32,812 bases of DNA from Bacteroidota bacterium (GTDB lineage: Bacteria; Bacteroidota; Bacteroidia; Bacteroidales; VadinHA17): the NCBI GenBank assembly GCA_011049175.1, contig DSCJ01000095.1:1-32812 (forward strand), read 5' to 3'. The notes under the pieces were generated by a model that searched no databases, was not told where the DNA came from, and was given only the letters and a program-made list of their open reading frames with translations. This document shows, one piece after another, positions 24,146-32,761 of the stretch. Every line of letters starts with the position of its first letter. The first letter of the stretch is position 1. The position numbers were made by a program, and so were the translations under genes.

Positions 24146-26314
24146 TTGCCTGAATCCTTATTTATTAAAAGCTATTCATTATCTGCTTTGCTTACGATTG
24201 TTTTACATACGGTATTCCTGAGCCGGCTATGGATTTTGCTTTTCAGTTTTGCATGTTTTCCATCCATATCCGGAACATCTTATTTACAGACCGGAAGTCA
24301 AAATTCTGCTTCAGGCCAGGACATCGACGTGATCCATTATCTTTTACATCTGAAAATACCTGATGTGTACGATCCTTATATACAGGGGCATACCGACATA
24401 CAGATCATTGCCACACGGGAGAACCTTACCCGCGTGTATCTCGACCTTTTATCAATGCAGGTGGATTCGGTCTGGTTCAACGAAGAAATTGTGGAAGGGT
24501 TCACCTATAACGGGCAATTGCTTTTTATCCCGCTGCCGTATTCAGTGGAGAAGAATACTTCATTTATGGTAACGGTTTTTTATCGGGGGAAACCTGCTAT
24601 CGATCCCAGGTGGGGTGGATTTTATTTTAAAGAAGGGACGGCTTACAATATGGGAGTTGGTATGGGTTCTACTCCGCCTACTTTTGGCAGGGCCTGGTTC
24701 CCATGTGTGGATAATTTTACTGATCGTGCCAGTTACGAATATTTCATAGAAGTGGAAGATCAACTGACGGCTGTATGCAGTGGAGAATTACTCGAGGTAA
24801 TAGATCATCCCGGACCAGACCGTACCTTTCACTGGAAACTGGATGAACCTGTTCCTACTTATCTTTCGTCAGTAGCCGTTTCAGATTATGTTGCCCTGGA
24901 ATCTGTTATTTCCGGCACGGAGAGGGAGATACCGGTTTCCATTTATGTAAAACCCACCGATTCACTTAAAGCTATAAAATCTTTTAAATCACTTCCCCTG
25001 ATAATGGAAGCATTTGAGCATTATTTCGGACCGTACTCCTGGCCCCGGATTGGATATGTGTCAGTTCCATTTTCAGGCGGTGCTATGGAACATGCCTGTA
25101 ATATTGCTTTATCAGCTTCCACTATTACCGGAGATGACAAATACCGGCTATTGTATGCTCATGAGCTGGCGCACAGCTGGGTAGGGAATCAGGTAACCTG
25201 TGCCACAGCAGAGGATATGTGGCTTAACGAAGGCTGGGCTACCTATGCAGAAGCTTTGTTTCTGGAATATGCCATGGGCAGGAAAGCCTTCAAGGATTAT
25301 GTAAGGGGAAATCATTACAGGGTACTTCAGCAGGCACATCTGAGAGATGAAGGATACTATCCGGTATATGGTATTCCTGAAGAAATTACTTATGGAACTA
25401 CGGTATATGACAAGGGGGCTGACATGGTACATACTCTCAGGGGTTTTATGGGAGACGGATTGTTTTTCCGTACCCTCAGGGAATACCTCAGGCAGTATGC
25501 TTTCCAATCGGTTACCACACGGGAAATGGAACGTTTTTTTTCTGAATATTCCAGAACCGACCTGATGCCGTTTTTTAATGCATGGATTTATACAGAAGGG
25601 TTTCCTGTGTTCACTATTGATTCTATGCATATTATTCACGAAGGTTCCAGATACCGTACCGGAATTTATGTGGGACAGAGGCTTCGGGGCCGGAAATTAT
25701 TTACGCTTGACAACAGGATAGAAGTACTGTTTGTTGACAGGTATATGAACAGGATTAAAAGAACGGTAAAATTTGCCGGGAATAAAACTTATCAGGAGTT
25801 TAAACTTCCTTTTTCCCCGGTGGCTGCATGGCTGGATCCGGAAGAGAAGATTTCTGATGCTGTTACTGATCAGTTAATAATGATCCGTGATCGGGGCAGG
25901 TATGAACTTCCGGAAGAAAATATGGTTGTCGAAGTTCTCGATATGACAGATTCATTGCTGCTCAGGCCATCGTTGATATGGATTGAACCCGAAGGAACCG
26001 AAATGGAAGGGTATATTGCCGGTGACAGATATTGGGATGTGCAATGGGTTTCCACCGGGAATTGTGTTATGAAAGGCAGCTTTTTTATCGATCAGTATTT
26101 TTCTTTTGGAGAAACTTTTTTTGGTCAAATGAAAAAATCTCCGGGTACCGAATCAATATCTCTGTTATACCGGAAAGATGCCGGAGAAGCATGGACATCC
26201 ATTTCCTTCGAAAAGAAAGCCATGGGTCACAGCCTGGTAGTTATGCCCCGAGAACTGAAACCAGGCCACTATGCCGTGACCGTCCGTCAGGAAAAGACAG
26301 GGGGCATAAAATAG
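24146..26314 (+). CDS. Exported M1 family metallopeptidase
   Basis: A zinc aminopeptidase-like protein of up to 722 residues. The catalytic core is complete: HELAH (339-343) with the third zinc ligand Glu362 in WLNEGWATYAE, preceded by the substrate-binding block GGAMEH (311-316). The canonical form of that block is GAMEN; here the Asn is His, a variant I recall from some bacterial M1 branches. TYGTTVYDKGADMVHTLR near 425-440 supplies the expected catalytic Tyr. The N-terminal beta domain (residues 60-255) and a C-terminal beta-rich tail follow family order. A hydrophobic stretch at 12-35 looks like a signal peptide or anchor. No ATG precedes it: translation must begin at a TTG, either 24146 (next to the purQ stop) or one slightly later. 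It probably degrades peptides in the periplasm. Confidence 0.9.
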   Translation: MPESLFIKSYSLSALLTIVLHTVFLSRLWILLFSFACFPSISGTSYLQTGSQNSASGQDIDVIHYLLHLKIPDVYDPYIQGHTDIQIIATRENLTRVYLDLLSMQVDSVWFNEEIVEGFTYNGQLLFIPLPYSVEKNTSFMVTVFYRGKPAIDPRWGGFYFKEGTAYNMGVGMGSTPPTFGRAWFPCVDNFTDRASYEYFIEVEDQLTAVCSGELLEVIDHPGPDRTFHWKLDEPVPTYLSSVAVSDYVALESVISGTEREIPVSIYVKPTDSLKAIKSFKSLPLIMEAFEHYFGPYSWPRIGYVSVPFSGGAMEHACNIALSASTITGDDKYRLLYAHELAHSWVGNQVTCATAEDMWLNEGWATYAEALFLEYAMGRKAFKDYVRGNHYRVLQQAHLRDEGYYPVYGIPEEITYGTTVYDKGADMVHTLRGFMGDGLFFRTLREYLRQYAFQSVTTREMERFFSEYSRTDLMPFFNAWIYTEGFPVFTIDSMHIIHEGSRYRTGIYVGQRLRGRKLFTLDNRIEVLFVDRYMNRIKRTVKFAGNKTYQEFKLPFSPVAAWLDPEEKISDAVTDQLIMIRDRGRYELPEENMVVEVLDMTDSLLLRPSLIWIEPEGTEMEGYIAGDRYWDVQWVSTGNCVMKGSFFIDQYFSFGETFFGQMKKSPGTESISLLYRKDAGEAWTSISFEKKAMGHSLVVMPRELKPGHYAVTVRQEKTGGIK

Positions 26315-26377
26315 CTTTATTACAGCGCCTGCCGGGGAATATGCCTGTTATGGTATTTCCGTTTTTCCGAAAAAAGG

Positions 26378-27994
26378 TTACTCCAGGATTATATTTTTCC
26401 CGGATGGATATTTTACTTCGTAACCAACCCGGAGAGTACGGCTTTCATCTGGCTGGAGGTGCATGTTCCATGTAAAAATACCTGTGTTATGGTTAACACG
26501 TGCTCCCGAGCTTTCTGTCAGAGATACTTCAATTTCCTTATTGGTGGATACCGGGAACTGGTCCTGCACCACCAGATGAACAGGTGCAGATTTGTTATTC
26601 CTGATGCGGATTTCCCAGCTGCGTGTGTCAGTGACCTTGTTACCGAGGAATTGCTTTTTTGAGTAATCCCTCATCATGGTGCGTTCAACAATGATCTGCC
26701 GGTCTCTTCCGAGTGACAGCTCCAGAGTATCGCCCGTACTGCGTGTATCCAGAAAAGACTTTCCCACATAAGTGCCTTCGAAGAACAAATTCATTTCTCC
26801 GGGTAGCAGATTATATTTTTTCCATTCTGTAAGTTTTGCCTGTAAAAAGGGATCCCTGTCGAGTTTTGGGACAGCATGGTATGCAAAAATGGCCGGGATG
26901 GAAAACCCCGAGATTTCCACCATGTTTTCCTGCCCGTCGGAAGGGATGGTATAGGGAATTTTTATCTCGAATAACACCTGCATCTGCCCTTCGCTTACAG
27001 TTGTATAGGATGCTGCTGTAGAGGCTTCCGGAGCGGTTGCCACAGCTTCTTCCATTTCGGACATGTTTCTCATGGGTATGGCCTGTACACCAGCCGATTT
27101 TTTCTGCATATCCCGGTATACCGGTTCATAAAAATCCAGATACCATGGATTCAATTTGGGTCTTGTTCCGCCGAGTTGCGGGTTTCCGGTTGAAAGGGTC
27201 AGGGGGATTTCTTTCCAGTCTTCGCCTGTATTCTGATAAACGGCCGCTTTGTAAACCAGATCAATGGGTTGTTGAATATCTGTTGCCCGGATATCATACC
27301 TGGGAGTCCAGCCGGCCTGGTTCACCATGTAACTGATTTCCAGTTTCCCCTGCTGCGGATTGCCGGCACTGACCTGTATCTGTACTTCACTCACAGGGAT
27401 CCTGCCTGGACTTCCCATCTGGTTCAATTGATTCCTGATGTTCCGGATTTCCTCTTCCAGGATTCGTGTTTTTTCCTGTAGTTTAATTTTCTCTGAAGAT
27501 ATTTCTGTAAGTCTTTTGCGCAGAAAATCAGCAACTTCTTTCAGCCGTGTGGTTTCCACGCCGTTTTGAGCTCCTCCGATTGCTTTGTTAGCCAGCAACA
27601 TAGATTCTTCTGCTTCAAATACCTGTTTTAGCCCATCCTGAATGGCTTTTTCCTTTTCCAAAGATTTCAGTTTGCTTTCCAGAGTATGGATTTGCTCGTT
27701 CTTTCTTCTGTCCTGCAGATAGTTAATGCGGTGAGAAACCGCCAGAATGGTGAATGCGCCCTTTCCTGAAACCTGTAGGCTCTGGGGATTCAAATCCCTG
27801 GGAAGATTTTCAAAAACCAGGGTGGATTTACCCGAGGGTATTGCGGCAGTTCCGGTACGAAAAACCTGGGCTCCTTTCTGAAATACTGTGACGGACTGGA
27901 TCTTTCCGGTGACAGGGATTGGATCGTTATTTGCCCTGAGTACGGATGGGAATAACAGAGCAAAGCTTATCACGATAATGGGAATGGTTTTCAT
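26378..27994 (-). CDS. Exported DUF4139 domain protein (mucoidy inhibitor MuiA-like)
   Basis: A 538-residue exported protein. The signal peptide MKTIPIIVISFALLFPSVLR is followed by a DUF4140-like N-terminal domain (VTVFQKGAQVFRTG, ENLPRDLNPQSLQVSG), a coiled-coil region at about residues 85-195, and the DUF4139 beta-rich domain. The latter has LEISYMVNQAGWTPRYDIRA, YKAAVYQNTGEDWKEIPLTL and the closing EVKYPSGKNIILE. This matches the family annotated as mucoidy inhibitor A; the biochemical role is not known. It converges on the M1 peptidase gene with a 63-base gap that holds no convincing terminator. Upstream is a 150-base gap after the S9 peptidase genes, long enough for its own promoter, though I find no exact TAnnTTTG there. 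Confidence 0.88.
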   Translation of the reverse strand: MKTIPIIVISFALLFPSVLRANNDPIPVTGKIQSVTVFQKGAQVFRTGTAAIPSGKSTLVFENLPRDLNPQSLQVSGKGAFTILAVSHRINYLQDRRKNEQIHTLESKLKSLEKEKAIQDGLKQVFEAEESMLLANKAIGGAQNGVETTRLKEVADFLRKRLTEISSEKIKLQEKTRILEEEIRNIRNQLNQMGSPGRIPVSEVQIQVSAGNPQQGKLEISYMVNQAGWTPRYDIRATDIQQPIDLVYKAAVYQNTGEDWKEIPLTLSTGNPQLGGTRPKLNPWYLDFYEPVYRDMQKKSAGVQAIPMRNMSEMEEAVATAPEASTAASYTTVSEGQMQVLFEIKIPYTIPSDGQENMVEISGFSIPAIFAYHAVPKLDRDPFLQAKLTEWKKYNLLPGEMNLFFEGTYVGKSFLDTRSTGDTLELSLGRDRQIIVERTMMRDYSKKQFLGNKVTDTRSWEIRIRNNKSAPVHLVVQDQFPVSTNKEIEVSLTESSGARVNHNTGIFTWNMHLQPDESRTLRVGYEVKYPSGKNIILE

Positions 27995-28144
27995 GACAAT
28001 GGTTGTTTTGATTAGAACAATGAGGGATGAACAATCATTATGCCACCCATGTACATTTTAGGTAAAGATCGAATAGTTTTTTTTCTATAATGTATTTCTT
28101 GAAAAAAATTAAAAATCTGTAAAACCGGTAAGATGATCATACCT

Positions 28145-29890
28145 TTATTGATGTTCCTTTTCCTGTTTCTTTTTGTCAATATATTTCATTCCTTCTGTAA
28201 TCCATGGGTCGGGCTTTTCATTTTTGAGGTAATGGGTGAAAAACTGATGGATTTTTTCAGTATAATCCAGCATATTCTCTTTTTTCCTGACCGAATGATT
28301 TTCCCCGGCATAAACCAGCATAATCATTGGTTTTTGCATTCTTCTCATGGTAATGTACAATTCGATTCCCTGGTGCCAGTCAACAGCCCCATCTTCATCC
28401 CCGAAAGCTACCAGAAGAGGCGTTTCGATATTCTCAGCCTGGAACAGCGGGGAATTCCGTATATATTCGTCCATTAATTCCCAGTAGGGTTTTCTGAATC
28501 TGCCCTGACTTGTTTCGAATATTTGCTGATCGGGTGTTCCGGAATTCCAATAAATGGAATTGTACATGCTGATCATGTTGGTTAGCGGGGCTCCTGCTAC
28601 TGCTGCAGAAAAAAGATCTGTCTGGGTTATGATAAAGGCTGTTTGATAGGCCCCCCAGCTATGGCCCATTAGCCCGATACTGTTTATATCTATCATTCCG
28701 GTCTCAAGAATCTTTTCAACACCGGGAAGTACGCAGTTTACAGCCGACATCCCCGGTTCGTTCACTTCGTAAACAATATCGGGTTGGAAGACGAAGTATC
28801 CCTGCTGTGAAAAATGAGTGATATTATAAAAGCTTCGCGGGGAAGGATGAATGTACTGGTGCAGCGAGTTGGAGCGTATTTCATAAATATATACCACCAT
28901 GGGATATTGTTTTCCCGGGACAAAATTGGCCGGGTAATGTAAAATTCCCTGGAGCGGTTTTCCATTCCGGCTGGTGAAGTCAATCAGTTCGGCTTTTCCC
29001 CAGGAAAAATGAGATTGTTGAGGGTTGGTTCGGGTGAGGGGTACCGTTTTCCTGAAAAGATTATCAGTAAAATATATATCTGGCGAATCTTCGTAAGATT
29101 CTGCCGTGTAAATATAAGCTCTTGTGTTTTTTGCCTTACTCAGCTGCCGGCAAAGTTTATCTTCATACAATAATTCCCGTAGTTTCCCCCCGGGTTCCAG
29201 CATACTGAATCCCGATTTTTTGGTCTTGTCTCCGAATTTGGAAAAATAAACCGGCTGATCAGGATCCATCCATTCCTCTTCCCTGTCGAGGCGTAAAATG
29301 CGGTAACGTATCTCATTTCCCTCTCCATGGGTCAGATTCAGTGCATGGCTTCCGTCGGGGCGGAAACTCCATGCATCGTATTCTGAATAAAGGATTACTT
29401 CCTGGTCGTTTTTCATCCATCCTCCTGACCCGAAGGGAGGTTTTTCAACCAGGGGTCCGTCATCTCTTGTATTCCAGAAAGGTGCAGGAATACTGCCGGT
29501 TAAATTGGTATGTTTATTTTCTGCAATATGATATGTCCACCAGTGATGATCCTTGAAATACAGCAGATACTTTCCTTCCGGCGACGACCCCGCAAAATAC
29601 TGGATCCTGAAATTTGTAAGTACCGGTGTTTTCTTTCCACTGGTAACATTGACCAGGTAAAGATCTCCATGTTCAAGTCGGAATTGCGGCTGATAGGGAG
29701 TCTTATCCCATACCATGGCATATTTTTGGTTGCCGGTGAGTGTGGCTTCGCGGGCCTTTTCATCACTCAAACGAACGGTATTACCGGTTTCCGGATGCCA
29801 TGCGCACAGGTACGAAAAATTTTTATCCCGGTTGTAGTTTTTTTCCTGCCGTGGTTGTATCGGATCGTCCTTCCAGTGCCAGATATCCAC
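28145..29890 (-). CDS. S9 family peptidase, C-terminal part (catalytic domain) downstream of frameshift
   Basis: The downstream half of an exported prolyl-oligopeptidase-family (S9) serine peptidase. The first open codon here is the GTG at 29890, but the frame really continues upstream into the run of ten A. The segment holds the rest of the beta-propeller (YLLYFKDHHWWTY, TRAYIYTAESYEDSPDIY) and the alpha/beta-hydrolase domain. The catalytic triad is complete: Ser411 in GLMGHSWGAYQ, Asp500 in VAFGDEDGAVDW and His532 in YAGENHS (numbered from GTG 29890). If joined to the upstream half by one extra A, the product would be about 908 residues, normal for the family. All catalytic residues are intact and no further stop or frameshift follows, which argues against long-standing decay. 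Confidence 0.85.
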   Translation of the reverse strand: MDIWHWKDDPIQPRQEKNYNRDKNFSYLCAWHPETGNTVRLSDEKAREATLTGNQKYAMVWDKTPYQPQFRLEHGDLYLVNVTSGKKTPVLTNFRIQYFAGSSPEGKYLLYFKDHHWWTYHIAENKHTNLTGSIPAPFWNTRDDGPLVEKPPFGSGGWMKNDQEVILYSEYDAWSFRPDGSHALNLTHGEGNEIRYRILRLDREEEWMDPDQPVYFSKFGDKTKKSGFSMLEPGGKLRELLYEDKLCRQLSKAKNTRAYIYTAESYEDSPDIYFTDNLFRKTVPLTRTNPQQSHFSWGKAELIDFTSRNGKPLQGILHYPANFVPGKQYPMVVYIYEIRSNSLHQYIHPSPRSFYNITHFSQQGYFVFQPDIVYEVNEPGMSAVNCVLPGVEKILETGMIDINSIGLMGHSWGAYQTAFIITQTDLFSAAVAGAPLTNMISMYNSIYWNSGTPDQQIFETSQGRFRKPYWELMDEYIRNSPLFQAENIETPLLVAFGDEDGAVDWHQGIELYITMRRMQKPMIMLVYAGENHSVRKKENMLDYTEKIHQFFTHYLKNEKPDPWITEGMKYIDKKKQEKEHQ

Positions 29891-30870
29891 ACCGGGGATT
29901 TTTTCGTTTTTTTTTTGCCCTGATTAACAGAATCTTTCTCAGCAGGCTCCCACTCGATTATCCCGAAAAAGACGGTAGAAAGGTCTTCCGACCAGCGGGG
30001 TGTAAAATGCTCACAAATTTTCATGTTCTCCGGAAAGCTTTGCATTTCCCGCTGGTCGAGCACATTCAATGATTGTGGTTTGTTCAGATCATTCAAGGTA
30101 AATAGGATATGGCTTTCATCTTTGAACAGGGTATCGGTAAATGATTTCAGAAAGACAAGGGACGAGCCCTCCCTGTCCCATGAAAGCTGACGGTAGTTTA
30201 CTGTATCACTGTCCAGGATATGGATACGATAGTTGTCAAGGAGGATCAGATGGGCCCCGTTGCCTCTGTGTCCTTCGGTGTTCATTAAACAGGCAAGGTG
30301 TGTTCCGGGTTTGTTGAATGACCATTCCGACACGTTTCCAAGGGTCAGATGCGTTCCCTGCTCAAGATTCCTGATGATCAGGTCTTTCCTTCCATCCTTT
30401 CCCGCATAGGTTTCCATGGCCAGATGAATGGAATTCCTGGCAAAGGTAAATGACTGAATATCTTTTATTGTTTTTTTCTCACCGTCAGCAAGACAGATCA
30501 CTACCAGTTTATTTCTGATTTCCTCCTTTTTCTCCTGCATTTTTTCTCTTTCTGCTTCGGAATATCCCATCAGGCAGGCGGCCCATTTTGAATCTTCCGT
30601 GAAGGCAAGCCGGTTTCCGTGAGGTATTTCATATGTCTTATCACCCTGAGTTTGTTTGATGAAAAGTGTATCCGTGCCACAGACATAATCCAGGGAATAG
30701 GCAATCCATTTCCCGTCCGGCGATATGCTGGTTTGTCCCAGTGAATGCCAGGAATCGTAATCTTCAACCGACAAACAGGGCTTACTTTCCTGGGATAGTA
30801 CCAGTGAGCCTGGAAGAAGAATAAAAATGAAGATGTACAAACGTAGCGGTAATAAGTGGATTTTATTCAT
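29767..30870 (-). CDS. S9 family peptidase, N-terminal part (signal peptide and propeller) upstream of frameshift
   Basis: The upstream half of the same S9 peptidase, 367 codons. The signal peptide covers about residues 8-26 (LYIFIFILLPGSLVLSQ). Propeller-type repeats follow, including SISPDGKWIAYSLDYV, LAFTEDSKWAACLMGYS and LSWDREGSSLVFLKS. The true sequence ends at about residue 318-321 (DSVNQGKKK). The following ~46 codons, beginning TKKSPVWISG, are in the wrong frame. The correct continuation, NEKIPGVDIWHWKDDP, is found one base back in the other frame. The gene is separated by 106 bases from the lipoprotein gene upstream. A TACTTTTA at 30902-30909 is one base off the -7 consensus. As read, the product would lack a catalytic domain. 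Confidence 0.82.
   Translation of the reverse strand: MNKIHLLPLRLYIFIFILLPGSLVLSQESKPCLSVEDYDSWHSLGQTSISPDGKWIAYSLDYVCGTDTLFIKQTQGDKTYEIPHGNRLAFTEDSKWAACLMGYSEAEREKMQEKKEEIRNKLVVICLADGEKKTIKDIQSFTFARNSIHLAMETYAGKDGRKDLIIRNLEQGTHLTLGNVSEWSFNKPGTHLACLMNTEGHRGNGAHLILLDNYRIHILDSDTVNYRQLSWDREGSSLVFLKSFTDTLFKDESHILFTLNDLNKPQSLNVLDQREMQSFPENMKICEHFTPRWSEDLSTVFFGIIEWEPAEKDSVNQGKKKTKKSPVWISGTGRTIRYNHGRKKTTTGIKIFRTCAHGIRKPVIPFV
29895..29916 (-). other. -1 frameshift site at a run of ten A in the S9 peptidase gene
   Basis: On the - strand the codons read GGC AAA AAA AAA ACG, with ten A at 29916-29907. Reading one base back gives AAA AAA AAA AAC GAA and enters the frame of the catalytic half. A possible hairpin (CCGGTG 29895-29890 with CACTGG 29878-29873, one G-U pair) starts ten bases after the slip point. 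The cause may be a sequencing error, a mutation, transcript slippage or ribosomal frameshifting; the sequence alone does not decide. Confidence 0.8.
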
Positions 30871-30932
30871 TCTTTCATTAGTATTTGATTTTGACAGAAA
30901 GTAAAAGTATGAAATCTTTCCTGTTAGTGAAT

Positions 30933-30953
30933 AAAAAAGGGTAATATTTTACC
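30933..30953 (-). terminator. Possible terminator after the lipoprotein gene
   Basis: On the - strand GGTAA (30953-30949) and TTACC (30944-30940) form a five-base stem with a four-base loop, followed after one C by six T (30938-30933). It lies 24 bases past the lipoprotein gene stop. The stem is short, so it is probably weak. Confidence 0.4.
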
Positions 30954-30976
30954 GGGGTTATCCTGATTTCCGGAAC

Positions 30977-31600
30977 TTATTCAATATCAAGACGATAGAT
31001 CTTAATATAATCTACCAGCGCTGTGATATTACGTCCTATCCGGAGGTATAAATATTCATTGTAATTTGCCAGAGGTTGCACCCATATTAAGTTATCATTC
31101 ACATAAAACAGCAAAGATTTGTAAATTATCCTGACGGTCAGCTTATTGAACTCGTCATAACCATTTAAAACAGATTGTCCCGACATGGTATTTGTTGTGC
31201 CTATTTTGATTTCCTGAAAAGAGATGCCCAGATGAAAAACCGACTGAAGGGAGAACTGGAAAAATTGATTATCCGGGTTTTCAGTCAGTTTAACCAGTGC
31301 TTCGAATTCAAGCAAAGACCCCTTCGCCTCAGGTATAAATTTTCTGACTTCAAAATAAGCCCGGTTGAAATTGGTCAGTCTGTAAAAGCCGTTTTCAATC
31401 TGGCTGAGTCCGCTAGTTACAGAGTCTTCAGGCCAGTTTCCTGAATGGTCTGTAAAGTGTTCCGCATATATTTCATTTTTTTGTTCCGGTTTTAGCGATT
31501 CATATTCCCTGTACCTGGCCAGGTCATAATTGATTTTCTCCGTGCAGGAGGCAAGCAGGGAGAATGCGATGATTCCGATAAGTCTAAATTTCATTGGCAT
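30977..31600 (-). CDS. Lipoprotein of unknown function
   Basis: A 207-residue lipoprotein with N-terminus MPMKFRLIGIIAFSLLASC and Cys19 in a good lipobox; a second ATG two codons later could also serve as start. The mature part begins with a short helical, charged stretch (NYDLARYREYESLKPEQK). It continues as a beta-rich domain with regular aromatic strands (ENGFYRLTNFNRAYFEVRKF, NQFFQFSLQSVFHLGIS, KLTVRIIYKSLLFYVNDNL, EYLYLRIGRNI). The pattern resembles a concanavalin-like jelly roll, but that is only a fold guess and I see no catalytic motif. It follows the truncated barrel gene by 17 bases, so the two were probably one operon. A surface or periplasmic role with that barrel is possible. Confidence 0.72.
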   Translation of the reverse strand: MPMKFRLIGIIAFSLLASCTEKINYDLARYREYESLKPEQKNEIYAEHFTDHSGNWPEDSVTSGLSQIENGFYRLTNFNRAYFEVRKFIPEAKGSLLEFEALVKLTENPDNQFFQFSLQSVFHLGISFQEIKIGTTNTMSGQSVLNGYDEFNKLTVRIIYKSLLFYVNDNLIWVQPLANYNEYLYLRIGRNITALVDYIKIYRLDIE

Positions 31601-31617
31601 TAAATTTTAATGTAATC

Positions 31618-32718
31618 TTAACGAAAGGTAATCCCGGTATGGAATTCTATCCCCTGTGTCAGCATATAATGTCTTAAAGGAGGCATAACGAAAGCCCGGT
31701 TGAAAACTCCTTCAAAAAATGCGGTCAATTTATCTGACAGAACGATTGATATTCCTGCTCCTCCGCATATTCCGTAACTCTTGTCGGGAATATTTTCCGG
31801 TTCAAGGAAATCTAAATTTAAGACATAATCAGGTTCTATATACCTTCTCTCCTGCATTCCGGTTTGAATCCCGAAAATTTTTCCGGCATAAGGTCCGGCA
31901 AACAGATAAGGACGGAATTTTCTTTGCTGAAAAGGGGTGTATATTATATTCGCATTTAATGAGATCATGGAGAATTCAATTTCATAAATATTAAACACAT
32001 AGGAGGTTTTGCGAAGATTCTGGTAATTGGTAGTTGACAAATCATTGTAATTCAGGAAATTAATATTGAAAGCGCCCGAAATTTGATGTATGGGAGTCTG
32101 CCACGTTATTCTGCCACCAGCTTTATAGGAAAAAGAGCGGAAAGGATAATCTTCCTGAAGGTCGGGGAAGTTTTTATAAGTTAATAAATGGTAAAAATGC
32201 CCACCAACCATAAAGGAAAAGCATACGGGATTCTTTTGCATATTTTCCAGGGTATAATCCTGATACTCACACATCATGCATTGATGGTATTTTTTGATAA
32301 AGCTGATTAACAATTTTCTGGGCAGGTTTTTTGTATTTTCCAGAGAAGATTTGAGAGAAGGGCAGTCATTGAAAAGAATGCGTAAGGTACCAATGGATGA
32401 TCTGAATTGCCCGATGTTGTCTCTGTGAACGTATTGTACCGAATGAATTCTGAAAGCATTTTCTTTATTCGCAATAACAAAAATTTCTGCAGATTGTTGA
32501 TCATAATAGCGGTACAGGTCGATCTTGCCATCGATCAGCAATTCCAGGAAGAGATTTTTTTCAGTCTCCTCATCCTGGAATGTTCGGCTTATATATTTTT
32601 TCCCCTGATCATAACCGTAACCCAGGATATCTTGAGGTTTGTATTGTAATTTATTTCCTGTTGACTCATCGAAAAGTACGCATAAAACCGTGAAATAGCC
32701 CCTTAGCACTTCGGACAT
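31618..32718 (-). CDS. Outer-membrane beta-barrel-like protein, apparently truncated at the N-terminus
   Basis: A 366-residue protein. The N-terminal ~100 residues (NKLQYKPQDILGYGYDQGKKY, LFLELLIDGKIDLYRYYDQ) look like the interior of a domain common in exported Bacteroidota proteins, where it normally follows a signal peptide and a GD-T-containing strand. From about residue 165 the sequence becomes alternating barrel strands (CFSFMVGGHFYHLLTY, FSYKAGGRITWQT, FRPYLFAGPYAGKIFG, YGICGGAGISIVLSDKLTAF) ending HTGITFR with a terminal aromatic/Arg pattern typical of outer-membrane barrels. There is no signal peptide, and an in-frame TGA lies three codons upstream of ATG 32718. The apparent transposase gene begins 38 bases away on the other strand. 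I infer that an insertion removed the 5' end; if so this is a pseudogene. A cytoplasmic intact protein is unlikely. Confidence 0.65.
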   Translation of the reverse strand: MSEVLRGYFTVLCVLFDESTGNKLQYKPQDILGYGYDQGKKYISRTFQDEETEKNLFLELLIDGKIDLYRYYDQQSAEIFVIANKENAFRIHSVQYVHRDNIGQFRSSIGTLRILFNDCPSLKSSLENTKNLPRKLLISFIKKYHQCMMCEYQDYTLENMQKNPVCFSFMVGGHFYHLLTYKNFPDLQEDYPFRSFSYKAGGRITWQTPIHQISGAFNINFLNYNDLSTTNYQNLRKTSYVFNIYEIEFSMISLNANIIYTPFQQRKFRPYLFAGPYAGKIFGIQTGMQERRYIEPDYVLNLDFLEPENIPDKSYGICGGAGISIVLSDKLTAFFEGVFNRAFVMPPLRHYMLTQGIEFHTGITFR

Positions 32719-32761
32719 AATTATAGTTCAAAAACTGTAATAAAATTATTATAATTATGTC
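32714..32761. repeat. Perfect 12-base inverted repeat spanning two divergent start codons
   Basis: GACATAATTATA (32714-32725) is the exact reverse complement of TATAATTATGTC (32750-32761), with 24 AT-rich bases between. Each arm contains the ATG of one of the two divergent reading frames (32718 on -, 32757 on +). The pairing stops exactly after 12 bases on both sides. It could be part of an insertion-sequence end, a cruciform, or a symmetrical operator. Confidence 0.7.

Noticed and set aside
27995-28144. 150-base gap upstream of the DUF4139 gene as a site for a small RNA or gene
   Set aside because: It is AT-rich with poly-T stretches, and I see no stable hairpin, exact promoter element or coding frame.
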